From: Siphonodentalium dalli
Lineage: Eukaryota > Mollusca > Scaphopoda > Gadilida > Siphonodentaliidae
Length of the DNA stretch: 64,000 bases
Direction of reading: 5' to 3'
Assembly: GCA_032622095.1 (NCBI GenBank)
Contig: CP136062.1
Coordinates: forward strand, 144,668,351 to 144,732,350
Shown: in pieces, positions 1 through 11,845 of the stretch
Numbering within the stretch: the stretch's first letter is position 1
How the letters are laid out: every line of letters begins with the position of its first letter
Made by a program: the position numbers and the translations under genes
Notes under the pieces: model-generated
The model's database searches: none
Seen by the model: the letters and a program-made list of their open reading frames with translations, nothing else
Told to the model about the DNA's origin: nothing

Positions 1-1004
1 TATTCTCTCATCCAACACACATGGTACAGAGACATAGCAGGTTATACAATAAACAATACCTATCGCCTGGCTGTCACCTGCAGATAACTTTTTATGTTAA
101 ATGGTGTCAGAAGCATATTTACTTAAGATGCATGTTATTTTTAGACCACTCGTTGCATGTGCTCCATAAAGTTTGCACGTATGCATGTGCTATCACAAAG
201 CTATGACAGCCATATTTGAAGCTTTTTCGTCGCTTTGAATGAGCAAATTCCACAGAAAAGGACGCCGAGATAATTTAATGTATCAACGTAATCTAAGGTA
301 ACACATCGGTACTGCATGTATGTATCGTTGGATAATTCTTCGGTTCACCAGATTCAGAAAGAACCAGCGTCACTATGTGTGAGCGGCACCATCATAGTAT
401 GTGCATACCGATGACATTATTATAGATCTCACGAATAAACGCTCTCTGTGAAAACAAGATTGTATCAATTCATGTTTCAAATCAGTATACAGCATCTCAC
501 TCACTAGTGAAGAATGCAATAACATGGGGAATATACCAACATTATGTAACGCTCTTTATTCTGACAAGTTCTTATAACCCAATATGATTAAAGTTTCCAC
601 AATAACATGACATATTGGAATGTTTGTCTATGATTGATCGCTATGTGTGGATATGGTGAGCAAGGAACACGCTTCTGTGCAATGTGCATGGTTAAATGAC
701 CTTGAAATTTCCAACAAAATATCTGTAATAACGATCGATCTTTATGACTAATATGTTTGAAATAGTAGAAAACCCTTATTGTGCCAGAATATGAACGGAA
801 ACATGCATATAAAATGCATTTTTACCAAAGCGAACGACATCAGAATTAAACATTATGTATATAGTTCCATTTGTAACAATGCTACTAACATTTTCCTTCA
901 ATGCTTTTATGATTGCGAGATAACTGCATGTTATTTACATACAAATTTTGGTACCATCATTACAGATGGAATAACATGTATTTTACTTCCCAAGTAGTTA
1001 TCTG
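1..1004. other. Intergenic, no gene seen
   Basis: AT-rich DNA without a convincing exon or recognised repeat. Short reading frames here are not conserved-looking. It ends at the 8-bp target-site copy (997-1004) of the transposon-like element that follows. Confidence 0.5.
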
Positions 1005-1130
1005 GGGAACATGTCTCTATTCCGAAGGTTCGCTATTCCGAAGGTTCACTAATCCGAAGGTTCACTACTCCGAAGGTTCACTATTCCGAAGGTTCACTAT
1101 TCCGAAGGTTCGCTATTCCGAAGGTTTTTG
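1005..1130. repeat. 16-bp subterminal array, left end of copy 1
   Basis: Tandem 16-bp units of the form CCGAAGGTTCACTATT alternate with variants CGCTATT and CACTAAT. The same array in reverse complement closes the element near 1797-1910. Such arrays are typical of transposase-binding subterminal repeats; that role is inferred. Confidence 0.85.
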
Positions 1131-1919
1131 TTATTTTAAAAGTTAATTCTATATTCTAAAGTATTGAGAGGGTTCTTTAGTACGAAGACTCTTTTTATGA
1201 AAGAAATAACTTAAAACATTAAAAAAATTAATGTGATTTTTGTTTTCGTGGGTTTCCTTGAGATTTAACACTTTGGCGAGCAGAACGACATATATGTCGT
1301 CTATCGGCTGAGGACTAAAACGACATATATGTCGTTTCAGGAAGTACGTGTTATTTTACGTAGACATAAATTCAATAAATCATCTGATTTATAAATGATT
1401 TACATAGGAGTTATTTTGATTAATATAATGTCCCAAATGCTAAAGGCTGACTATAACAGTGGGGCTCTTACGGTCAATCAATACTGGAGCGCTATAACTT
1501 ACTGTATAGCAGAATACCGCTGAATGGACCTAACTGCAATTCTGACTTTGTTTTAATTTTAATGTTGATGTTTCTTTCAAGTACAGATTGCCAGTTCGGG
1601 TAGAATGCATCTCTAACTCGTAGTTTATTTCAGTCATTGTGTTTTCAACTTTCTATAATATTAAAATGATAAACTGATACTGTCTTCTTGCTATTAATAA
1701 CCGACATCTGGGACAAATTAGATATTAGATTGGGGTGTATAAATGTACGGGGGCGCAAATTTTGATTCATTTCTGGCTAAAAACTCCTATAATAGAAAAC
1801 CTTCGGAATAGCGAACCTTCGGAATAGTGAACCTTCGGATTAGTGAACCTTCGGATTAGTGAACCTTCGGATTAGTGAACCTTCGGAATAGCGAACCTTC
1901 GGAATAGAGAACCCTACCC
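1005..1919. mobile_element. Non-autonomous DNA transposon-like element, copy 1 (915 bp)
   Basis: The element opens with GGGAACATG and ends with ACCCTACCC. It is bracketed by GTTATCTG at 997-1004 and 1920-1927, an apparent 8-bp target-site duplication. Each end carries an array of a 16-bp unit (TTCCGAAGGTTCACTA and variants), about seven units per end and in opposite orientation (roughly 1019-1125 and 1797-1910). The interior holds two ACGACATATATGTCGT palindromes near 1286 and 1318 and no coding capacity. A near-identical copy lies at 58713-59603 with a different flanking duplication, which shows mobility. An 8-9 bp duplication would fit hAT or MULE mobilisation; the family is not settled. 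Confidence 0.82.
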
Positions 1920-1984
1920 GTTATCTGTGGTACATATATGCATTTTATATGCATGATTCCGTCCATATTCATATTGGAAATTCT

Positions 1985-2470
1985 ATGCATGGTCGCCCCA
2001 ACTGAGACCCTGCAGCCACGTCTCTGCCATTGTAGTCAAAATCCCACACAATGGCCTTGCTAGTAAACAACAAGCCAAACAAGGTCCGTAACTCTGAACA
2101 AACGTAATGGACGAAACCGGTAGTATATGGGTATCATTTCCCCCAACATGTGCCATCACCATGTCAAAGGACAACAAAATCCGATAACTAACACCTGAGT
2201 TACAAGGTGCTATGTTCGGACGGACACAAAATTAACAAATTTCCAAGTCAAACAAGGGCCGTCACTATGGACAAAATTAATGGACGGAACCCGTAGTATA
2301 TGGGCATCCTCCCCCCAGCCTGTGCTATATCATCATGACAAAGGACAACGAAATCCGATAGTTAACACCAGAGAAGGACATATCTGAGTCAAACAACGGT
2401 CATAACTCTGGTCAACTGAATGGACGAAACCCGTAGTATATATTCGGAAGGACAGACGGGCGGACGGACA
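1985..2470. repeat. Diverged tandem repeat, about 130-200 bp units
   Basis: Phrases recur at 2097-2195, 2273-2360 and 2395-2440, including AATGGACGAAACC, GTAGTATATGGG and AAAGGACAACGAAATCCGATA. The segment ends in GGACGGAC-type short repeats (2450-2475). A related diverged copy is at 47520-47890. No coding sequence is evident. Confidence 0.7.
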
Positions 2471-3069
2471 TGCGGACACATGGAGTACTCGGCTATAATA
2501 ATGCCCAAAAAACTCCAATATACTGGGTCGGGGGCACAATGAGTGGCATTAAATATTACGCCCTATATACTAAGGGTGTTTACTGCTACGCTGATCTGGC
2601 CGTGCCAATGGGGCGATGGGGATATTTTAACACATTTCGGGTTTCACGTGATGCGAGTTATTTTAGGAAATTGCAAAATATAAGGCTGATCTGGCCGTGT
2701 CAATGGAGTTATGGCGATGGGGATATCTCGCAGGACAACAATTTTCGGGTTTTCGCGGATGTATCTTCGCGGATGTCTTATCGTTCAGGTATGTAACTTT
2801 TATGACCGCGTTAATTGCTTTCGATGTTTAGGTATGAGCAATAGCAGGGCCACCCTTGATTATTTTATGGCGGGAACACAATGCATATTATAATAGCTTA
2901 CTTTGCTGATAACGTAACTATGTCTCAGTTGGAATGTAGAATAAAGGTCGTATATATTGCGAATATCTGGCGTGTATTTTGGTCCGATTTTAGAGGCTTT
3001 CTGGTATAGTGAATGAGAAACCTGCAGTAATAAGCCATAGTTTTTTGTAATAATTTGAAGTATTAGTTG
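2471..3069. other. Intergenic, short internal duplication
   Basis: The phrase GCTGATCTGGCCGTG occurs at 2590 and 2687 with similar downstream DNA (gggatattt/gggatatct), a diverged duplication of about 97 bp. A similar phrase, GCTGATCTGACCGTG, is at 32244. No gene is supported. Confidence 0.5.
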
Positions 3070-3195
3070 TTTTAACGGAATTATGAGGTGGTACATTCAT
3101 AAAACCAATATATTTTATATTATAATTTATATATATGGTAATAATACGATCTTGAGGGCGTTACCATTTCTGACTATGGGTTTCTTGTACAGACT
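3070..3195. repeat. Dispersed repeat, copy 1
   Basis: Matches 33231-33355 through most of its length, including AAACCAATATATTTTATATT and GCGTTACCATTTCTGACTATGG. A shorter match (GATCTTGAGCGCGTTACC) is at 40350-40390. All three are in the same orientation. The type of element is unknown. Confidence 0.75.
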
Positions 3196-4133
3196 GGTCG
3201 GCGGGCTTCATTCACATTCACATCTCCGTTTGTTTACATGTATACCAGCAGCCAAATAAGGAAAGCGCTAAATCACCTGGACCGATAAATCTGGTTGAAC
3301 GTTCCTTTAACTGTATCTTATAGCGCATGTTGTCATCTGGAATGTAGAAAACAGCCATTGGCTATGATTTAGTCAAGTAAGATCTAACAGCCGAGATTTG
3401 GTATCGTAATTCAGACTGGTCTGGGGCAGGTCCGTTCCCTTCTCGACGATGCCCGCGTAACCGATATGGTTATGTCGCGATCTTGCCTAACTGGGCTAGG
3501 TGAGGTTGGGGCGCGGGTACCGACCCCTACAATGGCGAAAATCAAGACCAATTTCATACTTGATCGGAGTTAAGCTATCTCTCAATGTGCCATTTCGATC
3601 GTGAGATTGCCATATCGATAAGAACTGATAATCTGTTGACGCACATACACGTATGAACCAATGAAAACATCACATTGAGCCACCACCTACACCCACGCAA
3701 GACGAGAGTTCTCTGTTAATTTCTTTATGATATGACAACATTATGAAAACAATAAAATATGCTCGCCTCATTATGCGGAACGTCGAAGTAAGAGTTATTC
3801 ACATCTAAAATTGATCCAACCATGCATGTCATGATGGTACCTGACTCAAACTATAAGGTTTCATTTAAGCCACGCTGCATGGTTATTGATGTGAATGTCA
3901 GCATGACAGCAAAGGGGAACTGTTGTTTGTTATATCGGGGATGAAAGGGACTCAAGGCAGTCCGAGTAGATTGGGTATATATGCATGCGCAAACAAAATA
4001 AAAGTTTGTAAAACAACTCCGCTAAGAAGAACATGAAGAAATAGATAAACTTTGTTCTTATATTCATTCTAGATAGTTCTCCAATTACGAAATTTCGAGT
4101 TTTTAAACCATTTTTATGTAAACGAGATTTGTT
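3196..4133. other. Intergenic, no gene seen
   Basis: No exon-like or repeat structure recognised apart from scattered AT-rich stretches. Confidence 0.4.
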
Positions 4134-4265
4134 ACAGTGATTTGTCAACAAACATTGTTGATCGCGTATTAAGTTCAAATATATTAGTCCGAATATGATT
4201 TTCAGAATATTTCTCAATGCTTGGCCTTTTGCTATGTTTACAGTCAAGTTTTCATTAAACTTTTA
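4134..4265. repeat. Dispersed repeat related to 51930-52064
   Basis: Shares GTCAACAAACAT, an ATATGATTTTCA/TTATGATTTTCA block and GTCAA(G/A)TTTT(C/G)ATTAAAC with 51940-52060 in the same order. It is an old interspersed copy of unknown class. Confidence 0.6.
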
Positions 4266-5315
4266 TATCTGATTGGACTTTGATTTGTTTACACAACTAT
4301 GGTTTCAGTATGCGAAAACTTGCTATCTGAGAGTTATTAATGATGAAAATAAGAACGAATTCGATCTATGTTTACATGTACTTGTTGATGATAGTTGTTT
4401 TATAAAATTTCTTTTATTTTCCGATAACTCACTTCGACTGCCTTAGGCCCCTGTAAGAACACACTTGATGCTACTGGTTCACATTCACAGTCCTTTCTAT
4501 GTATACTGATGCAATTTAATAATAGGTCATTCATTAGTAAAAATTATGTGACGTCTTCTTGGGTGGAAACAATATGTCTAATAACTGTATTAAATTAAAA
4601 TGTAGTTGAAACTAAACTGTTCTTTAAACTGTACTTTAAACGTTGAAAAATTAAGTAATGTTAATAAAATCCCGACAACTTCAGAAAGTTTGTTTCTGGG
4701 CATGTTATGTCCACAGGTCCATATATCTATCAGTTTATTCTAATCACCAGAACCTGACACAGAGAACATATTTCTATAGGCCTAACTTCCGGATTGAAGA
4801 TGCACTTAAAAGGTACGATTGATTCCACAACATGGTCATTGCAAGACGACAGGAAAATACTTGCCAATGAATTTTTAGTATAGACAGGTGAACGGGTTAC
4901 GCTGTGTTGTTGTACCAAATGACCGAAGAAAAACCCGAAACTTGAGTTTTGTTTACATGTCATCTATATACTAATAAAACTCAATTGTGTTTGTTTATTT
5001 GTCCGCTAAAAAAGGCGACCAAAATTTGTATTTATAGGTGTAATTTGACCCGGAGAATCTTATTAGATAGGTCCCGTTGACCTCAGATGTCTTAAAACGA
5101 CCAACGTAGTTACCAAGTTGTGCATATAATTAACGCCCTTTATTAATACCGTATCAGGAATATATCAATAGGGAACGCTCTTTATCGTTAGTCTACACAG
5201 AGACCACAATCAGCTTCATGCACACACCGCCTCGAATAAGCGAGCGCCCAAAAACGTTCTTTATCCATACCATATCGGAAATGCAATTCGGAATATATCA
5301 ACAGTGAACGTTGTT
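4266..5315. other. Intergenic; short duplication before the palindrome
   Basis: No gene is supported. Near 5120-5310 a block with GGAATATATCAA(T/C)AG(G/T)GAACG occurs twice (about 5157 and 5291), a diverged tandem duplication of about 135 bp abutting the 7.9 kb palindrome. Confidence 0.45.
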
Positions 5316-5600
5316 CATTGTTACGAACACGCTCATTGTTTTACGGCACCATTGTCGGGAAGTACGGATGAAAAAAAATATATATATATATCGGGAAGAT
5401 CGAAGGAGTCGAACAAGCGAAATACTGCATATAACACACCTTTATTATAAACTACATAATCAAAAACTGACTCCAACAACACAATCACATATTGTCACAT
5501 TCACAGTTCACTCGCGCGCATATCATAGCGCGTACGTTATCACATGCATGCATTGTCTGTTCACTCAGTAAGTCGTCACCATAGTTGACAGTCCGATATA

Positions 5601-5775
5601 TATGCCTCCAAACCGCTTCAAGTCAAGAAAAACCGACAACGAGAGAAAGTCTGCAACACGAGCAGCTGAGACACCAGTGGAACTTCAAGATAGACTAATA
5701 AACGATATCCGCACTCACATGGCAGCCCACCGAGCAGATGTCCTGAGATCCCAGACGAACACCACGATCGACTAA
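5601..5775 (+). pseudogene. N-terminal remnant of a Helitron-type protein (left arm)
   Basis: From an ATG at 5601 the frame reads a basic start (MPPNRFKSRKTDNERK) followed by one 23-residue unit of the form AAETPVELQDRL...THMAAHRA, then a stop at 5773-5775 after the frame change. Charged repeats of this AAETPEER-like style precede the Rep/helicase part of many invertebrate Helitron proteins. The mirror copy starts at 12919 on the minus strand with the same N-terminus. After the first unit, every following unit carries an extra GTCCT that shifts the frame, so no long protein can be made. Confidence 0.65.
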
Positions 5776-6383
5776 AACGATGTCCGCACTCACATGGCAA
5801 CCCACCGAACAGCTGTCCTGAGGCCCCAGATGAACACCAAGACTAAAAGATGTCATCATTCACATGGCAGCCCGCCGAGCAGCTGTCCTGAGATCCCAAA
5901 CGAATACCAAGATCGACTAAACGATGTCCGCACTCACATGGCAACCCACCGAACAGCTGTCCTGAGACCCCAGACGAACACCAAGATCGACTAAACGATG
6001 TCAGCACTCACATCATGGCAACCCACCGAACAACTGTCCTGAGACCCCAGACGAACACCAAGATCGACTAAACGATGTCAGCACTCACATGGCAGCCCAC
6101 CGAGCAGCTATCCTGAGATCCAAGACGAACACCAAGATCGACCAAACGATGTCAGCACTCACATCATGGCAACCCACAGAACAGCTGTTCTGAGACCCCA
6201 GACGAACACCAAGAATCCAAGATGGACTAAACGATGTCCGCACTCATATGGTAGCCCACCTAACAGCTGTCCTGAGACCCCAGACGAACACCAAGATCGA
6301 CTAAAACGATGTCCGCACTCATATGGTAGCCCACCTAACAGCTGTCCTGAGACCCCAGACGAACACCAAGATCGACTAAACGA
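5660..6383. repeat. 74-bp tandem array, left arm (about 10 units)
   Basis: Units run GAGACCCCAGACGAACACCA...ACAGCTGTCCT, mostly 74 bp, some 77 bp through an extra ATC after CACTCACAT. Without the GTCCT the unit is 69 bp, exactly 23 codons, so this is a coding repeat turned into a satellite. Unit variants (gcagcccaccgagcagc versus gcaacccaccgaacagc) alternate, suggesting higher-order amplification. Confidence 0.9.
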
Positions 6384-6670
6384 TGCAAGGAGAGGATGTA
6401 TTCATCCCGCGGATTCCAATCATCACAACAGACCTACGTATATCCCTCCAGTTCAAGCGTCTTCAATTTCCAGTTAAACTCAGCTTTGCATTGACTATAA
6501 ATAAGGCTCAGGGGCAACCCCTCAAGATCGCTGGACTTAATTTGATATCGCCTTGTTTCTCCCATGGTCAGCTCTATGTTGGGTGCTCGAGGGTTGGATC
6601 GCCACAAAACCTATTCATCTATGCAGCAGAAGGGAAGACCACAAATGTGTTGTACAAAGAAGTTCGTTGA
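6383..6670 (+). pseudogene. Helitron helicase C-terminal fragment
   Basis: The reading frame to the stop at 6668-6670 shows the end of a PIF1-like Helitron helicase: GEDVFIPRIPIIT, FKRLQFPVKLSFALTINKAQ-GQ, then FSHGQLYVGCSRVGSPQNLF and a terminal NVLYKEVR. INKAQGQ and GQLYVGCSRVGS correspond to the late superfamily-1 helicase motifs. Only about 90 residues remain of a protein that is normally over 1,000 residues. It follows directly on the 74-bp array in the same orientation, so the middle of the protein (Rep nuclease and helicase motifs I-IV) has been deleted. The domain call is firm; the copy cannot be functional alone. Confidence 0.88.
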
Positions 6671-6712
6671 AATTGAGTAACTTGCTATGATGTTCGTGGG
6701 TTTTGATAACTA

Positions 6713-7690
6713 GCTATAGTAGAGCGGTTAAGGCAGATAAAATCTGGAATCATGCACTTTTGAGTAGAAGCATGAAACTTCTCACATATCATTATGGACA
6801 TATATGGATCAATTTCTGATATGGACCTATATTCAAAAATTCAAAATGGCCGCCAAATCCAAGATGGCGCCCAAGGGGGTCACTAAATTTCCGGTTATGA
6901 CCCTATCTCTAGTTATACGGCGATAACAGAAAAAATATTTGACATATGATGGTGTAGTTAATTGTTAGGTATTCGCCATACATATGCGCATTTAATTAAA
7001 CTCATTTTGTTAGCCATCCCCCAAGATGGCCCCCAAAATATCCCAAAATGGCCGCCAAAATTAAAAAAAAATGTCGATTTTTCTTAAATTCTACACTTCT
7101 TTCTAAATTATCCCAGAAATGTTATGGACTATATGGGAATTTCTTCTCGGAATATTGAGAGTAGTCATTTACTATCAATTTCGAGTCATGTTGAGTATTC
7201 TGGGTTACCGCCGGACCATGTATACGTTTAAAAAAACGACTATCAAATCACCCACATAGTACATTAGTATTATTCCAACCACGCTTTGTCCGTTAAGAGC
7301 TCTGTAATGTACACAATAATAATTGTCTGGACATGCAAAAACAGTATCACATTGTTTATCCAAAATTGCTATACTTATACAACAATTACTGCCAAAATAG
7401 CCGTCAAAATGGAAAAAATCTTGAATTTTCGTTCAAATTAACTTTTTTGGGGGTTAATTCTGGAATATAAAAGTTGTAAGACTCACAGGCATATCTATGA
7501 GACATACTAATTCAAGGAATTTCAAGGGTGGTCCATAAGATGTCTATAAAAATCCAAGATGTCTGCCAAAATGACAGCGTAAATTTTACACCATTGTCAT
7601 TTTTGCATACAAACGTTAAATTTTTCAACTCTGTAAGACTCCGTCATAATTATTGTGGTACACTCTAGTGACATAGGCAATATTAAACTA
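6713..7690. repeat. Left inner arm of the palindrome
   Basis: The stretch from TAGAGCGGTTAAG (6718) through AAAATGGCCGCC/AAGATGGC-rich DNA to about 7340 is found inverted at 10470-11078 and again at 9815-10340. Matching landmarks are GTAGAAGCATGAAACTTCTC and AATGTACACAATAATAATTG. No coding sequence. Confidence 0.8.
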
Positions 7691-9100
7691 TGTGCTGGTA
7701 GTTAAAATAAAGATAACTGCCAAAATGACCGCCATAATAGGAATGTTTTAGTACAACCGTGGAACCTCTCTGCTAAGTAAGATTGTTATATGATAACATG
7801 TCCGATTTGACTAAATCAGGTCCATGATTATGCTGTTCTGTACCTGCTATATGATAGTGTGATTCTTGTACATGATAACATATTGGCATATGCTACACCA
7901 GGCTAATGTTACATGCCACAATGTTCCTGCTTGATAATCTCAGGATGCTTATATAAGAAATATATGAAAAAATATACTATCATATGTACTGGAAGTTGTT
8001 TCGCCATAAGCGGTTCATTGCATTGCTGTGACTACCTTCATAATAGTTTAACGTTATAATATGGACAGAAACAAATTATGAGGGTGTGTCTAATGTATAA
8101 TAGATCAAAAGAATGTGCAATGCACATGTCGACATATTATTAACACAATATGGGCTCTAAAATTATCATATAAAGTTCATCAGCGCATGATATACGGACA
8201 TACATGTATAGGACAACGAGTCTGTGAATTTGGAGATGCATGATGCAATAAAAAGTATTGTCCCGACAACGGGTTTTAACATGACAAGATTCATCGGACA
8301 TTTTTTTAACCAAAGTATAGCAATGTTAAAAAGCATAATTCTGAGCTACCCATTTGTAACTATAGTTACATGTAAATACGCTAGATCACAAACAATAAGT
8401 GGATGTGTATTAGCTAGTGCAGGTGCCGAAAGTTACAAGCTTTCACTCTACACGCCAAACGAAAGCAGCGACATCTCAACACAGCGTGTCAAACACGAAA
8501 ACGACAACACACTGATCACAGGCAAAGGGGAATAACCTACTACCTCGCACGGAAAGTTAAATGTCGTATTTCCACGATTTATATGCAAACAATGTGGTCA
8601 CACCACGGTTGGTAAAATTGTGTAAACATGTAGGTATATATGCGGAGTGTTATTTTTAGTATGTTGTAGAGGAGGTGGTGTGGTATAGCTACATGTGTAC
8701 GTAGTATTCGTTGGTCAATATCCACAGTAAACTTATGACTGACGTTACGGCCAGGGCAACAAGTTAGTGGTTGTCGCCCGGCTCAGCGGTCGCCCGGCTC
8801 AGCGGGCGACAGTGTGATTTGCCGCCCGCCACGTGACAGGTTCTCGGCCTATCAAATGATAGAGAAAAGGAGAAGTGATAACAATCTGATTTGAACACAG
8901 AAACATTGTGGACAAAATCACGAAAAACGTGGAGACCCACTTGTTCACTGGACAGATCACACCACGGTGTATTTAAAATTGTAGCATCCTAGACAGAACA
9001 AATGATCACGCATCTACACCATAGTCAGATACGAAAGGGCAAAATTGCATATTACTGTCTAAATATGACCAATTTATGGGTAATCCTTAGCAAAATTTGA
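7691..9100. other. Palindrome centre (unique part)
   Basis: No inverted partner was found here. Contains TGATAACATG...TACACCAGGCTAATG-type phrases near 7790-7930 that resemble the minisatellite at 9104-9560, and a short GC-rich duplication (GGTCGCCCGGCTCAGCGG) at 8775-8808. The reading frame at 8224-8535 shows no recognisable domain and is probably chance. Confidence 0.5.
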
Positions 9101-9103
9101 CTA

Positions 9104-9560
9104 GTGTATATGATAACAGAAGTCCAATGTAGACTACACCAGGCTCATCATACATGTCATAATTCATATGTTACACACGATGCACGTCATTGTGATAACA
9201 TGTTCGGCATAGACTACACCAATAGCATAATAACTGCCACACTTTGTCTGTTACACACGATCATTATCATTACATTTTATAACAGCTTCAGTATGAACCA
9301 CACCAGGCTCACCATACATCATACAATGCACATGATACACACGGTCAGCCCCAGGGTAATTATATATCATAACAGTTCCAGCATAAACTATACCAGGGTC
9401 ATCATACATGCTACACTAGTCACTACATCTGTTTACACACTATCAGATTCAGGGTCATTATATATGACAACAGGATCTGTATAGACTACAACAGTCTCAT
9501 CACACATGTCACAATTCATCTGTTACACACGATTGGGGTCATTATATATAATACGTTCGG
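9104..9560. repeat. Degenerate minisatellite, 80-99 bp units
   Basis: At least five units each contain GATAACA...TAGACTACACCAGGCTCATCATACATG...CTGTTACACACGAT. The TTACACACGA-like landmark falls at 9171, 9251, 9334, 9432 and 9522. Units are diverged, so the array is old. The open frame at 9104-9484 is a by-product of the repeat. Confidence 0.8.
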
Positions 9561-9814
9561 TATAGACTATACTAGATATATAAGGCCAAAATAAATAATA
9601 TGTGGGTTTCCCCTTTCCCGCCCGCCACATGTCAAACCACATACCCACTTTCATTTTATTGGTTTTGAGAAAGAAAAAAGTGTTCCATTTTATCCGACCG
9701 TCCAAAATCATAAAATATATCGTACTGTTCCAATTCTATCTCAAAATGAACCCAATAAATTGTAAGGAATATTCTCTTGTGTGCATTACAGTTTTCTGAA
9801 TGCATATAGTGTGT

Positions 9815-11065
9815 ATGGAATATTAAACACTAATGCACTACTTGGGTGATTTGATGGTCGTTATTTTAAAACTATTGTTTCACAACCAGGCTGTAACCAA
9901 TAATAACGGAAATGGCTCCAAAGTGATGGGAAATGACTAATATCAATATTACGAGAGAAAATTACCATATACTCCTTAACATTTCTGGGGTAATTTAGAA
10001 AGAAGTGAAAAAAAATCTACGTTTGGTTGCCATTTTGGGATATTTTGGTGGCCATCTTGTGGGGATGGCTGACAAAATTGGTCTCATTATATGTACTTAT
10101 GTATGGCGAACACCAAACAATTAACGACAACACCATATGTCAAATATTTTTTCTGTAATCGGTGTATATAACTAGAGATATGGCCATTCGGTCACCCCTT
10201 TGGCCGCCATCTTGGATTTGACGGCCATTTTGGATTTTTGAAAATAGGTCCATATCAGAAATTTATCAGCTATGGTCCTACTATATATATGCAAAGTCTG
10301 ATAGTTCTACTCAAAAGTGCATGCCTATGGGCCTTACAATGTATGTCGCAAAATTAGCCCAAAAATAGTAAATGTTAACGAAAATCTAGATTTGTTCCAT
10401 TATGGCGGCCATTTTGGCAGCAATTTTTGTAAAAGTAGATAAATTTATGAACAACAATGCGATACCGATTTTTCATGTCCAGAAGATAATTATTGTACAC
10501 ATTACAGAGCTCTTAGTGCACACAGTGTAGTTGGAATAATACTAACGTACTATGTGGGTGATTTGATGGTCATTTTAAAAAACTGTGTATACATGGCCCG
10601 GTGGTAACCCAGAATACCCATATGATGGCTCCAAATTGATAGGAAATGACTACTGTCATTATTACGGGAAGAAATTACCACATTACCCGTAAAATGTCTG
10701 GGATAATTTAGAAAGAAGTGAAGAATTTAAGAAAAATAGAATTTTGTTTTTAATTTTGGCGGCCATTTTGGGATATTTTGGTGGCCATTTTGGGTGATGG
10801 CTAACAATATTGGTCTCATTATATACGCATATGTACGGCGAAAACCAAACAATTAACTACACCATCATATGTCAAATATGTTTTCTGTATTCGGTGTATA
10901 ACTAGACACTGCGAAATGTTTTGACCCCTTTGGCGGCCATCTTGGATTTGGCGGCCATTTTGAATTTTTGAAATTAGGTCCATATCAGAAATTGATCTAT
11001 ATATGTCCATAATGATATGTGAGAAGTTTCATGCTTCTACTCAAAAGTGCATGATTTTTTTCTTA
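9815..11065. repeat. Right inner arm: two direct copies, 710-730 bp apart
   Basis: The block starting TGGGTGATTTGATGGTC occurs at 9844 and 10555, and GGTCCATATCAGAAATT occurs at 10247 and 10977. Both copies are inverted relative to 6750-7340. Each carries paired GGCCATTTTGG/GGCCATCTTGG motifs. Non-coding. Confidence 0.8.
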
Positions 11066-11087
11066 ACCGCTCTACTACTATGATGTT

Positions 11088-11410
11088 CGTGGGTCTTGAT
11101 AACTACATGTAGCTATGATGTTCGTGGGTCTTGATAACTACATGTAGCTATGATGTTCGTTGGTCTTGATAACTAGCTATGATGTTCGTGGGTCCTGATA
11201 ACTACATGTAGCTATGATGTTCGTGGGTCTTGATAACTAGCTATGATGTTTGTGGGTCTTGATAACTACATGTAGCTATGATGTTCGTTGGTCTTGATAA
11301 CTAACTATGATGTTCGTGGGTCCCGATAACTTGCTATGATGTTCGTGGGTCTTGATGACTAGCTATGATGTTCGTGGGTCTTGATAACTACATGTAGCTA
11401 TGATGTTCGT
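11088..11410. repeat. 29-36 bp minisatellite (about 10 units)
   Basis: Unit GCTATGATGTTCGTGGGTCT followed by TGATAACTA and, in many units, ACATGTA. A single unit is present at 6684-6713 just after the helicase stop, in the same + orientation although the surrounding arms are inverted, so this block does not obey the palindrome's symmetry. Confidence 0.88.
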
Positions 11411-11845
11411 GGTCCTGCTGAATTGATTGCTGGAAGGACAACATGATACTTTTAAGAACAAAATACGGTTTTTTATATTTATAATTGTCATTTTCCCTTT
11501 TTTGAATGAACTTTTGAGGAAAACCCACTATATGTATAATACATTCAAAAACATGAATATTTTAAAATAGTTTAACAATGGCCGTGTTGGTTGTTGCCAA
11601 AATGGCCATAATTGAGGTGGCTATTTCTGTCGTCACCATTATAATTGTTTTTAAATATACATGTTCATGAATGTTTCAAAGAGAGACAGGATGTTTCTCA
11701 AATCGTCCGTACTACACCAAAACTGAACATTGACAACTTTAGAACAAATAACTTTTAAACAACTCGGTGATTGAACCTTGTATGATATGCCGCGCACCAC
11801 TTTTATTTGTGTTCTATTGCTGGTTATAGTCGGACAGCTAGGTAC
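11411..11845. other. Right-arm-specific segment
   Basis: Has no partner in the left arm, where the helicase remnant lies instead. A minus-strand frame across 11651-11845 is open but carries no motif I recognise. It could be captured host DNA or the divergent rest of the element. Confidence 0.4.

Noticed and set aside
5794-6477. Open frames of 60-103 codons through the 74-bp array
   Set aside because: Their repeating ATHRTAVLRPQTNT and SPPNSCPETPDEHQ phrases are out-of-frame readings of the satellite; the unit length is not a multiple of three.
9104-9484. 126-codon His/Thr-rich frame
   Set aside because: It follows the minisatellite period and has no domain.
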